Origin: Ruminococcus flavefaciens FD-1
Lineage (GTDB): Bacteria > Bacillota > Clostridia > Oscillospirales > Ruminococcaceae
Direction of reading: 5' to 3'
Length of the DNA: 64,000 nt
NCBI GenBank assembly: GCA_000174895.1
Contig: ACOK01000113.1
Location: forward strand, 62,001-126,000
Below the pieces are notes generated by a model, which saw only the letters and a list, made by a program, of their open reading frames with translations, made no database searches and was not told the DNA's origin. Shown in pieces: positions 34,625 through 44,712 of this stretch; position 1 is the first letter of the stretch; each line of letters begins with the position of its first letter. Position numbers and translations under genes: made by a program.

Positions 34625-35323
34625 ATGAATATTCTAATCAGTCTGAAAATGCTCATAAAGAGGCTCTTCACGGGCAAGGTTTTCTATGTAAACGGCTCGG
34701 ACACCCTTCCGCCTCCGCTGACACGTCAGGAGGAAGCTGAAGTATTTATGAAGCTTGAAGCAAATGACCCTGCCGCTCGGAAATACCTGATAGAGCATAA
34801 TCTGCGGCTTGTGGTGTACATAGCAAAGAAATTCGAGTCCTCGGGAGTCGGCATTGAGGACCTTGTCTCTATCGGCACTATCGGGCTTATCAAGGCTGTA
34901 AACACTTTCTGTCCCACTAAGAATATCAAGTTGGCCACTTACGCTTCACGGTGTATCGAGAATGAGATACTTATGTTTCTGCGGAAATCTTCACAGTACC
35001 GCAATGAACTTTCCATCGACGAACCGCTTAATATAGACTACGACGGAAATGAACTCCTGCTGTCGGATGTCCTCGGTACGGATGAGGATATCGTGAACAA
35101 AGGCATAGAAACAGAAGCAGAAAGAGAGATCCTCCGAAACGCTGTCTCAGAACTGAGCGAGCGTGAACGTGAGATCATGGAAATGCGTTTCGGTCTCGTT
35201 GACGGCAAGGAGAAAACCCAGAAAGAAGTTGCTGATTCCATCGGTATTTCGCAGTCTTATATCTCACGCCTCGAAAAGAAGATAATCAAAAAACTTAAAG
35301 TAAAAATAGAAAGTGTGACCTGA
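34625..35323 (+). CDS. sigE: Sporulation sigma factor SigE (pro-form)
   Basis: 232 residues with a pro-sequence ([20 protein letters not shown]) ahead of the conserved start ([20 protein letters not shown]). Regions 2 ([40 protein letters not shown]) and 4 ([17 protein letters not shown], then a helix-turn-helix) are complete. It controls early mother-cell sporulation genes after SpoIIGA cleavage. GAGGAGA precedes the ATG. The pair shows that the organism, or its recent ancestor, sporulates. Confidence 0.93.
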   Translation: MNILISLKMLIKRLFTGKVFYVNGSDTLPPPLTRQEEAEVFMKLEANDPAARKYLIEHNLRLVVYIAKKFESSGVGIEDLVSIGTIGLIKAVNTFCPTKNIKLATYASRCIENEILMFLRKSSQYRNELSIDEPLNIDYDGNELLLSDVLGTDEDIVNKGIETEAEREILRNAVSELSEREREIMEMRFGLVDGKEKTQKEVADSIGISQSYISRLEKKIIKKLKVKIESVT

Positions 35324-35327
35324 ACTA

Positions 35328-35356
35328 TTGCATCAGTGCAGAATTTGTGATACAAT
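35328..35356 (+). promoter_or_regulatory. Promoter for the radical SAM gene
   Basis: TTGCAT (35328-35333), a 17-base spacer and TACAAT (35351-35356), starting five bases after the sigE stop codon. Confidence 0.6.
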
Positions 35357-35439
35357 GTATAAAACAAATGTTTCCCATAAAGTGAGGATAACGGAAGCAT
35401 TATATCGAAGCTTAAAGTATTCTTACCGCGCAGAATGGT

Positions 35440-36264
35440 ATGAATATCTACCGTGGCTGCGTTCACGGCTGTATCTACTGCGATTCACGAAGCTCCTGCT
35501 ACAATTTTGACCACCCTTTCGAGGATATCGGAGTAAAACGCAATGCTCCTCAGCTTCTCGATTCTGCGCTGAGATCAAAGCGTAAGAAATGTATGATCGG
35601 CACCGGTTCCATGTGTGACCCGTATATGCCCATTGAGCATAAAACCGGTCTTATGAGGGAATGCCTTGAAGTAATTGACAAACACGGATTCGGTGCGGCT
35701 GTACTTACGAAATCAGCCTCTGTTCTTCGTGACACCGGCCTTTTCTGCTCAATTAACGAGAAGGCAAAATGCGTGGTGCAGATGACGCTTACCACCGATG
35801 ACGACGAACTCTGCCGTATTATCGAGCCTTGTGTATCCGTTACAAGCGAACGGTTCAATGCACTTATGAAGCTGAAAGAAGCAGGTATACCGACTGTAGT
35901 ATGGCTTTCTCCCCTGCTCCCTTTCATCAATGATACTGAGAAAAATATCCTCGGTATACTTGAAAAATGCCGTGAAGCTCAGGTCAAAGGCATTGTTTGT
36001 TTCGGTATGGGCCTGACTCTCCGTGACGGAAACAGAGAGTATTTCTACAATGCCCTCGACAGACATTTTCCCGGACTGAAACAGAAATATATCGCCGTAT
36101 ACGGCAATTCCTACGAAGTCTCATCCCCGAACGAGCGGAGACTTATGGCGATCTTTCACGAATATTGCGAAAAATACAGCATTATCCACGATACGGAGAA
36201 ATGCTTCGGCTATTTAAAAGAGCTGCCTGAGAAATATGTCCAGATGTCATTTTTTGATACTTAA
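35440..36264 (+). CDS. SPL-type radical SAM protein, N-terminus apparently damaged
   Basis: 274 residues if read from the ATG at 35440. The iron-sulfur motif is YRGCVHGCIYCDSR (CxxxCxxC) at residues 8-15, and GTGSMCDPYMPIE and VVWLSPLLPFINDTE follow as in small SPL-like radical SAM proteins. Relatives begin about ten residues earlier with a piece like YIEAKSIL. Here the same frame upstream of the ATG reads YIEA, then TAA (35416-35418), then SILTAQNG: a stop where a lysine codon (AAA) is expected. No start codon exists ahead of that TAA in frame, and the ATG at 35440 lacks a ribosome site. The cluster is intact, so a shortened enzyme is possible, but the gene may be inactive. Function of this subgroup unknown. 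Confidence 0.7.
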   Translation: MNIYRGCVHGCIYCDSRSSCYNFDHPFEDIGVKRNAPQLLDSALRSKRKKCMIGTGSMCDPYMPIEHKTGLMRECLEVIDKHGFGAAVLTKSASVLRDTGLFCSINEKAKCVVQMTLTTDDDELCRIIEPCVSVTSERFNALMKLKEAGIPTVVWLSPLLPFINDTEKNILGILEKCREAQVKGIVCFGMGLTLRDGNREYFYNALDRHFPGLKQKYIAVYGNSYEVSSPNERRLMAIFHEYCEKYSIIHDTEKCFGYLKELPEKYVQMSFFDT

Positions 36265-36276
36265 CTATTCGCTTCA

Positions 36277-36305
36277 GCCGTATTATGCCTGTAATACGGC
36301 TTTTC
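36277..36305 (+). terminator. Terminator after the radical SAM gene
   Basis: GCCGTATTA (36277-36285) pairs perfectly with TAATACGGC (36292-36300), then TTTTCTT. Confidence 0.75.
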
Positions 36306-36360
36306 TTCTATCCTGCACGTCTTCTGCAATACGTTAAAAAGAAAAAATTACACGTCCTAC

Positions 36361-36389
36361 TTGTAATTTAAGTACCGAAGTGTTATAAT
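36361..36389 (+). promoter_or_regulatory. Promoter for recJ and following genes
   Basis: TTGTAA (36361-36366), a 17-base spacer and TATAAT (36384-36389), 35 bases before the recJ start. Confidence 0.6.
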
Positions 36390-36423
36390 ATGATTATATA
36401 TATTTCTTGTCAGGAGTACGATT

Positions 36424-38451
36424 ATGAAAAACTGGACTGTCGGAGTTCCCGACAGAAAAACCGTTTCCGGCCTCGTTTTCGGCTGTCAGGTCTCTCCGCT
36501 CACTGCCGCCGCTCTCGCAGCAAAAGGGTATACTACCCCCGAAAGCGTTGCAGACAGCCTTAATGTGGACGGTCTCTCCGATCCTTTCATGATAAAGGAT
36601 ATGGATATCGCAGCCGAAACAATTAACGAAGCTATCGATAACGAAGAGAAAATTTGTGTTTACGGAGATTATGACTGTGATGGTATTATGTCTACAGTCA
36701 TTCTCTTTTCATATTTATTTGAAGCAGGTGCGGATGTTGTTTACTACATCCCCGAACGCTCCGAGGGCTACGGCCTCAATAAAAATGCAATAGATAAGAT
36801 CAGGGATGACGGTGTAAGCCTTATCGTCACTGTTGATAACGGTATTTCCGCAATTTCCGAAGCTGAATATATCTATGAGTGCGGCATGAAGCTGGTCATT
36901 ACCGACCACCATCAGCAGGGCGATACTCTCCCACGTGCTGAGGCTATTGTTGATCCGCACAGACACGACTGTCCTTCCGGATTCAAGCATATGTGCGGTG
37001 CGGGACTTGCTCTGAAGCTGACAGCTGCCCTCGACGGCGGCGACTACACTCTCGCTATGGAACAGTTCAGCGATCTTGCCGCTATTGCTACAGTTGCGGA
37101 TATCGTCAGCCTCACAGGTGAAAACCGCTTCCTCGTTTCGGAGGGAATGAGACTTATCGATAACACCGACCGTCCCGCTCTCCTTGCATTAAAGAAAGTA
37201 TGCGGCCTTGAAGATAAGGAGATCGATTCAACATCTATCGGTTTCGGACTTGCTCCGAGGATAAACGCTTCCGGAAGATTCGGCTCGCCTCGTACAGCGG
37301 CAGAGCTGTTCCTGTGTGAAGATCCCGACGAAGCCCTTGATATCGCCTCAGAACTCGATAAACTCAACACTATGAGAAAATCGGCAGAGAATGATATCAT
37401 ATCCGAGATCAGTGCAATGATAGATTCCGATCCCTCTATCATAAGAAAGAGAGTCATTTACCTTTCCGGAAAAAACTGGCACCATGGCGTTATCGGTATC
37501 GTTGCCGCAAGAATACAGGAAATGTTCGGCAAACCCTGCTTTATCGCCTCCGAAACAGACGGCGAAGTACGAGGTTCTGCCCGTGCTTTCGGTGAATTCT
37601 CGGTTTTTGAAGCTCTTACATACGCTTCCGATGCCCTTTCCAAATTCGGCGGACATCCCGGTGCCGGCGGTTTTACCGTAAAAGACGGCATGACAGAAAG
37701 ATTCGGTGAGCTTCTTGAAGAATATGCCGCAGCAAACCATGAGATCATGCCGCTTCTTTCCCTGTCGGCAGATTCGCCTCTGACCCCGGCTGAACTCACA
37801 TTCCAGAACGTGGAGGACCTAAAAAAGCTCGAGCCATACGGCATGGGAAATGAACAGCCGCTTTTCTATATTGAAAATGCAGAGATAACTGAAATACGTC
37901 CCATGGGAAACGGCAGCCACTCCATGATAAAATTCAAGTTCGGCACCACCGAATATAATGCCAAGATGTTCAGGACATCCCCCGATATGCTGCCGGTCGG
38001 CAAAGGCGATCCCGCAAAGATGATCGTTACTCTCGGCATAAATGAATTCCGTGGGAACCGCAGCCTTGACATCCTTGTAAAGGATATCCGTCCTCAGATG
38101 TTTGAGCAAAACAGATTCTTCTCTGCACAGCGCTCATTTGAAGCTATGACAAGAGGCGAAAAACTCCCGAATATCAACTACTACAAGCATATGTTCCCTT
38201 CCCAGAAGGAAGCGGCTTATGTGTACAGATGCATCCCCGAAAAAGGGATAAATCCCGAAAGATTATTTATAAAGCTCGGTGCTCAGGATATAAACTATGC
38301 TAAGTTCTCCTGCATAATCGAAGCTTTCAGACAGCTTGGCCTTATCTCGGTTTCTTCAGCAGGTCAGTTCATAATGAAGAATAAGGTCACCTCAAGATCC
38401 GATCTGTTTTCAGCTCCTGTACTTGCCTTTATCAGGCAGGTCATTGGTTGA
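36424..38451 (+). CDS. recJ: Single-strand DNA exonuclease RecJ
   Basis: 675 residues. The DHH-family motifs are present: VYGDYDCDGIMSTVIL near residue 79 (metal-binding Asp cluster), IVTVDNGIS, ITDHHQQGD near 160, and the DHHA1 glycine motif KFGGHPGAGGF near 410. A C-terminal OB-fold-like part and an extra tail follow. RecJ degrades 5'-ended single strands in recombination and repair. The length is somewhat above the E. coli enzyme, as is usual in Firmicutes. relA follows after 73 bases. Confidence 0.92.
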   Translation: MKNWTVGVPDRKTVSGLVFGCQVSPLTAAALAAKGYTTPESVADSLNVDGLSDPFMIKDMDIAAETINEAIDNEEKICVYGDYDCDGIMSTVILFSYLFEAGADVVYYIPERSEGYGLNKNAIDKIRDDGVSLIVTVDNGISAISEAEYIYECGMKLVITDHHQQGDTLPRAEAIVDPHRHDCPSGFKHMCGAGLALKLTAALDGGDYTLAMEQFSDLAAIATVADIVSLTGENRFLVSEGMRLIDNTDRPALLALKKVCGLEDKEIDSTSIGFGLAPRINASGRFGSPRTAAELFLCEDPDEALDIASELDKLNTMRKSAENDIISEISAMIDSDPSIIRKRVIYLSGKNWHHGVIGIVAARIQEMFGKPCFIASETDGEVRGSARAFGEFSVFEALTYASDALSKFGGHPGAGGFTVKDGMTERFGELLEEYAAANHEIMPLLSLSADSPLTPAELTFQNVEDLKKLEPYGMGNEQPLFYIENAEITEIRPMGNGSHSMIKFKFGTTEYNAKMFRTSPDMLPVGKGDPAKMIVTLGINEFRGNRSLDILVKDIRPQMFEQNRFFSAQRSFEAMTRGEKLPNINYYKHMFPSQKEAAYVYRCIPEKGINPERLFIKLGAQDINYAKFSCIIEAFRQLGLISVSSAGQFIMKNKVTSRSDLFSAPVLAFIRQVIG

Positions 38452-38524
38452 TCAATACATTTTCATCACGGCTTCCGCAGGCCGTAACAAGCGGCAGTCT
38501 GTACAATGACTGAGGAGAAACACT

Positions 38525-40825
38525 ATGACAGATGACATGAATGTATCAAATCTCCCATTCAAGGAGATAGAGGTTCCCATCCCCGAGGATGCTCTTCCTA
38601 AAGATCCTGCGGAATATCTCAAGGATATCCCCGAATATGATGACAATTTCACTATCGAAATGCTCATCCAGAAAATTCTCAAAGACGACAAGCAGTACGA
38701 CCTCAGCAAGATCATTTCTGCTTATGAGTTCGCTGCCAAGGCTCACGAAGGCCAGAAGCGCTCGTCAGGTCAGGATTATATAATCCATCCCCTCGCTGTT
38801 GCTTATATCCTTCTTGAACTGGGCATGGACACCGATACTATCTGTGCCGCACTTCTCCACGATGTAGTTGAGGACACTGATGCAACTCTCGACGATCTGA
38901 AAAAGCGCTTCGGACAGGATGTCGCTCTTCTCGTTGACGGAGTTACAAAGCTCAGCAAGATACCTACATCAACCAAGGAAGAACAGGCCGCTGAGAATAT
39001 CCGGAAGATTCTGCTTGCCATGTCACAGGATATCCGTGTCATGATAATCAAGCTGGCTGACAGACTGCATAATATGCGTACTCTGCGTTACCGCCCGCTG
39101 GACAAGCAGAGAAATGTCGCCCTTGAGACTATGAATATCTACGCTCCTATCGCCCACCGTCTCGGTATCAGGGCAATGAAAGAGGAGCTACAGGATCTTG
39201 CTTTCCATTACCTCGATCCCTACGCTTACTCGGAGATCGAAAACATACTCGAAAACAAGAAGGAAGAGCGTGAAGCTTTCATCGAGATCATCAAGAAGCG
39301 CATATCGGAACGCTTCAAGACAGAGGATTTCGCTCAGCCTCCGCAGATCGACGGCCGTGTAAAGAGCATCTACAGCATCTACCGCAAGATCTTCATCGGT
39401 CATAAGAACATCGATCAGATCTACGATAAGTACGCTGTAAGAATAATCGTTACCACTATTGCCGAATGCTACAACGTTCTCGGTCTTATCCACGATATGT
39501 TCAAGCCTATGCCCAACCGCTTCAAGGACTATATCGCCAATGCAAAGTCAAATATGTACCAGTCCCTCCATACCACAGTTCTCGGCAAGGAAGGCATCCC
39601 CTTTGAAGTTCAGATACGCACATGGGATATGCACGAAACTGCTGAATACGGTATTGCCGCTCACTGGAAATACAAGGAAGGTATTCAGGGCAAGGACAAG
39701 ATGGATCAGCGTCTTGCGTGGGTACGTCAGGTCATCGAAGCTCAGCAGACCTCCGATGACGTTGAGGAGATCGTCCGCATCATCAAGACTGACCTTGACC
39801 CCGAGGATATCGTTGTAATGACACCTAAGGGTATGTCCGTATCCCTTCCTATCAATTCATGTGTTATCGACTTCGCTTACCGCATCCATACTCAGATCGG
39901 ACATAAAACTGTTGGTGCCAAGGTCGACGGCAAGATCGTTCCCCTTGACTACAAGCTTCAGACAGGTCAGATATGTGAGATCATCACCAGCAAGGATGCC
40001 GAAAAAGGCCCTAACCGTGCATGGCTCAATATCGTCCAGACCAGTGAGGCTCGCTCAAAGATCCGTTCATGGTTCAAGAAGGAACGCCGTGAGGAAAATA
40101 TCGTTGAAGGCCGTGCACAGCTTGAACGTGAATTCAAGCGCCACAGGATAAATCTCAAAGAGTCCGAATACGCTGAATTTCTCGCTGATGACTTCAAGAA
40201 GCATAACTGCGAGACTCTTGAGGATTTCTATGCCTCCATCGGTTACGGAGGTATTACCCTTTCAAAGATCATTCCTCGGCTTAAAGACAAGTACGAGAAG
40301 CTCTATGCTGACAAGGAACACGATGATTCTGCTCCCAAGCTCATCAAGCCCAAGAATTCGGCAAGAGGCACTATTATTCTCGATGATGTCAACAACCTTG
40401 ACCTTAAATTTGCTCAGTGCTGTAATCCTCTCCCCGGCGACGATATAGTCGGATTCATCACAAGAGGATACGGTCTTTCTGTCCATACCACAAGCTGTAT
40501 TAACTACAGAATGGCTATGGAACGCAACGATCCAGAAACCGTTGCAAGATGGGTGGATATCCAGTGGACCGAAAACTCCGATACACAGATGCAGACAAGC
40601 TTTGAAGTAGTTGCTACTGACAGAGTGGGTCTCGTTTATGATATCACAGCTGTCCTGCTGGATTCAAGAGTTCCAATCGTTCACTCTGCTTCAAGAGTGC
40701 TCAAAAACGGCAACGCTATGTTCGAGGCTACTATAATTATTTCAAATACCGAACAGCTGAACCATCTCTTTGAGAAGCTCAGAAAGCTAAAGGGAGTTAT
40801 TTCCGTTGAGCGTTCAGCTATATGA
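38525..40825 (+). CDS. relA: Bifunctional (p)ppGpp synthetase/hydrolase Rel
   Basis: 766 residues in the full long-RSH order. The HD hydrolase domain has CAALLHDVVEDTDATLDDL and ADRLHNMRTLRY; the synthetase domain has DYIANAKSNMYQSLHTTVLG; the TGS domain has PINSCVIDFAYRIHTQIGHK; then the conserved-cysteine region (FAQCCNPLPGDDIVGFIT) and a C-terminal ACT domain (TSFEVVATDRVGLVYDITAV). The intact HD residues mean it can both make and degrade the alarmone. It carries an unusual acidic extension of about 50 residues at the N-terminus. The order with an MBL hydrolase and hemZ is common in clostridia. Confidence 0.95.
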   Translation: MTDDMNVSNLPFKEIEVPIPEDALPKDPAEYLKDIPEYDDNFTIEMLIQKILKDDKQYDLSKIISAYEFAAKAHEGQKRSSGQDYIIHPLAVAYILLELGMDTDTICAALLHDVVEDTDATLDDLKKRFGQDVALLVDGVTKLSKIPTSTKEEQAAENIRKILLAMSQDIRVMIIKLADRLHNMRTLRYRPLDKQRNVALETMNIYAPIAHRLGIRAMKEELQDLAFHYLDPYAYSEIENILENKKEEREAFIEIIKKRISERFKTEDFAQPPQIDGRVKSIYSIYRKIFIGHKNIDQIYDKYAVRIIVTTIAECYNVLGLIHDMFKPMPNRFKDYIANAKSNMYQSLHTTVLGKEGIPFEVQIRTWDMHETAEYGIAAHWKYKEGIQGKDKMDQRLAWVRQVIEAQQTSDDVEEIVRIIKTDLDPEDIVVMTPKGMSVSLPINSCVIDFAYRIHTQIGHKTVGAKVDGKIVPLDYKLQTGQICEIITSKDAEKGPNRAWLNIVQTSEARSKIRSWFKKERREENIVEGRAQLEREFKRHRINLKESEYAEFLADDFKKHNCETLEDFYASIGYGGITLSKIIPRLKDKYEKLYADKEHDDSAPKLIKPKNSARGTIILDDVNNLDLKFAQCCNPLPGDDIVGFITRGYGLSVHTTSCINYRMAMERNDPETVARWVDIQWTENSDTQMQTSFEVVATDRVGLVYDITAVLLDSRVPIVHSASRVLKNGNAMFEATIIISNTEQLNHLFEKLRKLKGVISVERSAI

Positions 40826-40836
40826 TGGAGGTTAAA

Positions 40837-41472
40837 ATGAGAGTACACAAATTGCAGCTCGGCGAACTCCGTGCAAACTGCTATATCGTAGAAACAGCTC
40901 CAAACCGCTGTGTAGCCGTTGATATCGGCGGTGACAGCAGGCTGTTTCTGGAGTTTCTGAAAATGCATAATCTTAAACTTACAAAGATACTCCTTACCCA
41001 CGGTCATTTCGATCACATCGGCGGCTGTGAGGAGGTCCGTCAGGCTACCGGAGCTGAAGTCTATGTCCATGAGGATGATGCTCCTATGCTTACAAGTGAA
41101 AGCCTTTCGCTTGCTTCAAATATGGCTTATCACCCGTTTAATCCCCTGACTGACTGGACTGTGGTTAAGGGCGACTGCTATATAAATGACGGTGACTGCA
41201 CTTTCCGTGTGCTCCATACTCCGGGGCACTCCCACGGAAGCGTATGCTATATCTGCGAAAACGAAAACATCATATTCTCAGGAGATACCCTGTTCTGCTG
41301 TTCCGTCGGACGTACCGATTTCTACGGAAGCAGTCCCGAACGTATGGAAGTATCACTGAAAAAGCTTTATGACCTGGAAGGCGATTACAAGGTCTTCCCC
41401 GGCCATAATGAATCAACTACTCTCGAATATGAAAGAAATTCCAATCCATTTATGAAACAATTCAGAGGATGA
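40837..41472 (+). CDS. MBL-fold metallo-hydrolase (glyoxalase II-like)
   Basis: 211 residues from the ATG at 40837, with GGAGG upstream; the earlier ATG overlaps the rel stop codon. The metal site is LLTHGHFDHIGG, with further ligands in HTPGHSHGSV, SGDTLF and FPGHNEST, the pattern of the YcbL/glyoxalase II-like group. The substrate is probably a small thioester, but this is unproven. The gene is squeezed between rel and hemZ in one operon. Confidence 0.85.
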   Translation: MRVHKLQLGELRANCYIVETAPNRCVAVDIGGDSRLFLEFLKMHNLKLTKILLTHGHFDHIGGCEEVRQATGAEVYVHEDDAPMLTSESLSLASNMAYHPFNPLTDWTVVKGDCYINDGDCTFRVLHTPGHSHGSVCYICENENIIFSGDTLFCCSVGRTDFYGSSPERMEVSLKKLYDLEGDYKVFPGHNESTTLEYERNSNPFMKQFRG

Positions 41473-41473
41473 T

Positions 41474-42970
41474 ATGATAAATAATGATTTTAAAATGCCG
41501 ATCATTATGATCGGCCATTCTTTTAAGTATGAGATAGAAGCAACGCTGAAGCTATTCTTCCATACCGCAAGATACAGCTTTTCCGACGATATAACTGCCG
41601 CTGATGGTGACAGCTTTGTTGTTGCTCAGGTGGATAAGGATGAGGATATCCGTGTCTCCGTAAAGATAAAAACTGACGGCGGAGAGGTCAGGGATTCTGA
41701 ATACGTACTTCCCGCAGATTGTGAAAGCAAGGATATAGAGTACACACTTTGCAGGCTGATCTACGGACTTCTCTCAGAAATAACCGGAATAACTCCGCCA
41801 TGGGGACTGCTGACGGGTATACGTCCCGTTAAAAAGGTCATCGATCTTATGCGCAGAGGCATGATGGAAGAGGAGATCTGTTCCGCTCTCGGTGAGAAAT
41901 ATCTGGTATCTCCCGAAAAGCTGAAGATCGCCTATGAAACAGCTGTGAATCAGCTTCCGATACTCGACAGGATAGACAGAAAGGCTGTAAGTCTGTATGT
42001 GTCTATCCCCTTCTGTCCTACACGTTGCAGCTATTGTTCGTTTGTCTCACATTCTATGGACTCCGCTATAAAGCTGATGCCTGACTATATAAACGCACTC
42101 TGCCGTGAACTGAAAATTATCGGTGATCTTGTAAAGGAAACGGATACAAAAATCGATACCATTTATTTCGGCGGCGGTACTCCCACATCAATTTCAGCTG
42201 ATGATCTCCGTATGATAATGCAGACTGTACAGGATAATTTTGATCTTGACAATGTCCGTGAATACTCCGTTGAGGCAGGACGTCCCGATACTATCACCGA
42301 AGAAAAACTGCGTGTCATCAAAGAGTACGGTGCAGACAGAATTTCAGTAAATCCTCAGACGCTGAACGACGATGTACTGAAAGTCATAGGCAGAAAACAT
42401 TCGGGCGAAGATGCACTCAGAGCTTTTGAACTTGCCAGAAAAGTGGGCTTTGACAATATCAATACCGACCTCATTGCAGGTCTGCCTACCGAGCAGTTTG
42501 ACAGTTTCAGAAACACACTTGATAAAATGATAGAGTTATCCCCTGAAAGCATAACTGTACATACTCTTACTATAAAGCGCTCTGCAACTCTCTTTGAAAA
42601 AGGCAGCGAAAATGCAGCAAATCCTGCCGCCGAGATGGTGCGTTACAGTGTTGACGCTCTTATGGATAACGGTTATCTGCCCTACTATATGTACCGTCAG
42701 AAGAACACTGTGGACAATCTTGAAAATGTGGGATACGCAAAAAAAGGCTTTGAAAGCTACTACAATATCTTCATTATGGACGAAACACAGACCATTCTCG
42801 GTGCAGGCTGTGCAGCGTCCACAAAGCTTGTTTATCCCGATAATAAAATTGTGAGGATTCATAATTATAAATTCCCCTATGAGTACATCCGCTCGTTCGA
42901 TAAACTCATGGAAAAGAAAGGAGAGATCAGAGAATGCTTGCTAAAAATCAGGTCTTCACAGCCGAAATAA
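41474..42970 (+). CDS. hemZ: Oxygen-independent coproporphyrinogen III oxidase-like protein HemZ
   Basis: 498 residues. The N-terminal HemZ-specific part ends in TPPWGLLTGIRPVKKVIDLM. The radical SAM motif is SIPFCPTRCSYCSF (CxxxCxxC) near residue 176, followed by DTIYFGGGTPTS. HemZ is the HemN-related enzyme of clostridia and bacilli; many members act in heme or corrin side pathways and their exact substrate is uncertain. AGAGGATG precedes the start. The 3' end overlaps rlmD by 37 bases. Confidence 0.88.
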   Translation: MINNDFKMPIIMIGHSFKYEIEATLKLFFHTARYSFSDDITAADGDSFVVAQVDKDEDIRVSVKIKTDGGEVRDSEYVLPADCESKDIEYTLCRLIYGLLSEITGITPPWGLLTGIRPVKKVIDLMRRGMMEEEICSALGEKYLVSPEKLKIAYETAVNQLPILDRIDRKAVSLYVSIPFCPTRCSYCSFVSHSMDSAIKLMPDYINALCRELKIIGDLVKETDTKIDTIYFGGGTPTSISADDLRMIMQTVQDNFDLDNVREYSVEAGRPDTITEEKLRVIKEYGADRISVNPQTLNDDVLKVIGRKHSGEDALRAFELARKVGFDNINTDLIAGLPTEQFDSFRNTLDKMIELSPESITVHTLTIKRSATLFEKGSENAANPAAEMVRYSVDALMDNGYLPYYMYRQKNTVDNLENVGYAKKGFESYYNIFIMDETQTILGAGCAASTKLVYPDNKIVRIHNYKFPYEYIRSFDKLMEKKGEIRECLLKIRSSQPK

Positions 42971-44328
42971 CAGACATCTCCTCCGAGGGAAGCGGTGTTT
43001 GCAGAATAAATGATATAGCTGTTTTTGTTCCCAATACCGCTGTTGGCGATGTGGCTGAAATTAAAATAGTCAAAGTGATGAGCAGATACGCTTACGGCAT
43101 TGTGGAAAAACTCATCACTCCTTCCCGTGACCGTATCGAACCGGTCTGCCCGAAATACAAAATATGCGGCGGCTGTGTTTTCATGCATATGTCCTATGAG
43201 GCGGAATGCCGCATAAAATCAAACATTGTCACCGAGGCTTTTGCACGTATAGGTCATCTCGTTCCAAAAGAGATCCTGCCTATATTTTCATCAGATAGCA
43301 TCGAAGGCTACAGAAACAAGGCACAGTATCCATATGCAGACTATAAATATACCGATAATACGGTTTTTCCGAAATTCGGATTCTACGCTCCTCGTTCACA
43401 CAGACTTGTTCCTGTAACTTACTGTGTGCTTCAGCCTGCTGCTTTCGGCGATATACTCAGACATTGCGAGGAAGAACTCGGAACTGCTGATTTCAATGCG
43501 ATAACTCCATATAATGAGGAAAGCGGAAACGGCGTCCTGAGACATCTCTATATCCGTCAGGGCTTTCACAGCAAGGAGATAATGGTTTGCTTTGTGACAG
43601 CTAAAGATAATAACCATATCCGCAAACAGCTGACAGATCTGGGTAATACTCTTATAGCTGATACTCATGAAATAAAATCAGTAATGCTGAATGTAAATCC
43701 GCAAAAAACAAATGTAATTCTCGGAAAGAAAACAGTATGCCTTATCGGAAAAGATACCATAGCAGACACACTGTGCGGAGTTCCCGTTTCACTGAGTCCG
43801 CAAAGCTTTTATCAGGTAAATACTGCTCAGGCTGAAAAGCTTTTCGCAGAAGCAAAAAGACTTGCCGCTCCTAAAAAAGATGAGCTGCTGCTCGACCTGT
43901 ATTGCGGTGCCGGTGCTATTGGTCTTTCTATGGCTGATACTGTCGGAAAAGTCATAGGCGTTGAAGTTGTACCTCAGGCTATAGAGGACGCTAAGGCTAA
44001 CGCAAAACGTGCCGGGATCAGCAACGCCGAATTCTTTGCAGGCGACGCAGGTGAGATCGCTGCAAAATTCGCTGCTGAAGGCCGAAAACCTGATATAATA
44101 GTTCTCGATCCTCCACGAAAAGGATGCGATACACTTACCCTCGATGCCTGTCTGGAAATGGCTCCGTCACGTATCGTTATGATCTCATGTAATCCGTCTA
44201 CTGCCGCCCGTGATGCAGCTTATCTCTGTGAAAACGGTTTCACTCTCGATGTACTCAGACCTGCCGATTTCTTCCCGAGAACTAAGCACGTTGAGTGCGT
44301 GGTTTTGATGTCACGGCAGAAATCATAA
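42934..44328 (+). CDS. rlmD: 23S rRNA (uracil-5-)-methyltransferase RlmD-type
   Basis: 464 residues. An N-terminal TRAM domain is followed by the iron-sulfur cysteines CPKYKICGGC. The SAM-binding region is LLDLYCGAGAIGLSMA, and the catalytic part has LDPPRKGCD and VMISCNPST (nucleophilic Cys). The end, TKHVECVVLMSRQKS, is the typical family tail. It methylates a uridine of 23S rRNA (or, in some Firmicute paralogues, tRNA). AAAGGAGAG precedes the start. Bases 44286-44323 recur with four mismatches at 47141-47178, suggesting that the 3' end serves as an integration target. Confidence 0.9.
   Translation: MLAKNQVFTAEITDISSEGSGVCRINDIAVFVPNTAVGDVAEIKIVKVMSRYAYGIVEKLITPSRDRIEPVCPKYKICGGCVFMHMSYEAECRIKSNIVTEAFARIGHLVPKEILPIFSSDSIEGYRNKAQYPYADYKYTDNTVFPKFGFYAPRSHRLVPVTYCVLQPAAFGDILRHCEEELGTADFNAITPYNEESGNGVLRHLYIRQGFHSKEIMVCFVTAKDNNHIRKQLTDLGNTLIADTHEIKSVMLNVNPQKTNVILGKKTVCLIGKDTIADTLCGVPVSLSPQSFYQVNTAQAEKLFAEAKRLAAPKKDELLLDLYCGAGAIGLSMADTVGKVIGVEVVPQAIEDAKANAKRAGISNAEFFAGDAGEIAAKFAAEGRKPDIIVLDPPRKGCDTLTLDACLEMAPSRIVMISCNPSTAARDAAYLCENGFTLDVLRPADFFPRTKHVECVVLMSRQKS
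44286..44323 (+). repeat. Direct repeat at the rlmD 3' end (possible attachment site, left)
   Basis: The 38 bases starting GCACGTTGAGTGCGTGGTTT recur at 47141-47178 with four differences. Shorter echoes of the GTTGAGTGCG core lie at 44606 and 46076. Gene ends are common integration sites for islands. Confidence 0.5.
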
Positions 44329-44360
44329 AATGCCGATTTATCGCGGATAATTGGCATTTT
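44327..44360 (+). terminator. Terminator-like hairpin after rlmD
   Basis: AAAATGCC (44327-44334) pairs with GGCATTTT (44353-44360). It starts inside the stop codon. Confidence 0.5.
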
Positions 44361-44712
44361 GCAGTTCAGTAAACAACCAAAATAAGCACTCATTTTCTGT
44401 ATGTGGGAACACGTAATATCACCTGCAGAGATACAGACAGCATTTCGGCGCACTCGCGATATAAACAGTCTTTTTAAGCACTCGATTTTTTGTGCTTAAA
44501 ACTGCTGTTTGTAACTTTTAAGTGTGCAGAAATGCTGTCACTCGTTAAAAAGTCCGAAAAATAGAGAAAAACCGTGCTAATCAAAAATTGCGATTGAGAG
44601 GTAGGGTTGAGTGCGTGTAAAAGTTACCGCAAAGAAAGGACATAAATATGGTTACTGTTACAATTGAAGGCAATAGCCTCAAAGTTATTGTCTGACGAAA
44701 GGAGCGTTCATT
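44361..44712. other. Gap with one hairpin and a 15-codon ORF
   Basis: Arms 44463-44481 and 44492-44510 (AAACAGT ... ACTGCTGTTT outermost) form an imperfect hairpin. A tiny ORF (44648-44695, MVTVTIEGNSLKVIV) has AAAGGACATAAAT upstream and may be a leader peptide or the start of a deleted gene. Nothing else is supported. Confidence 0.35.
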
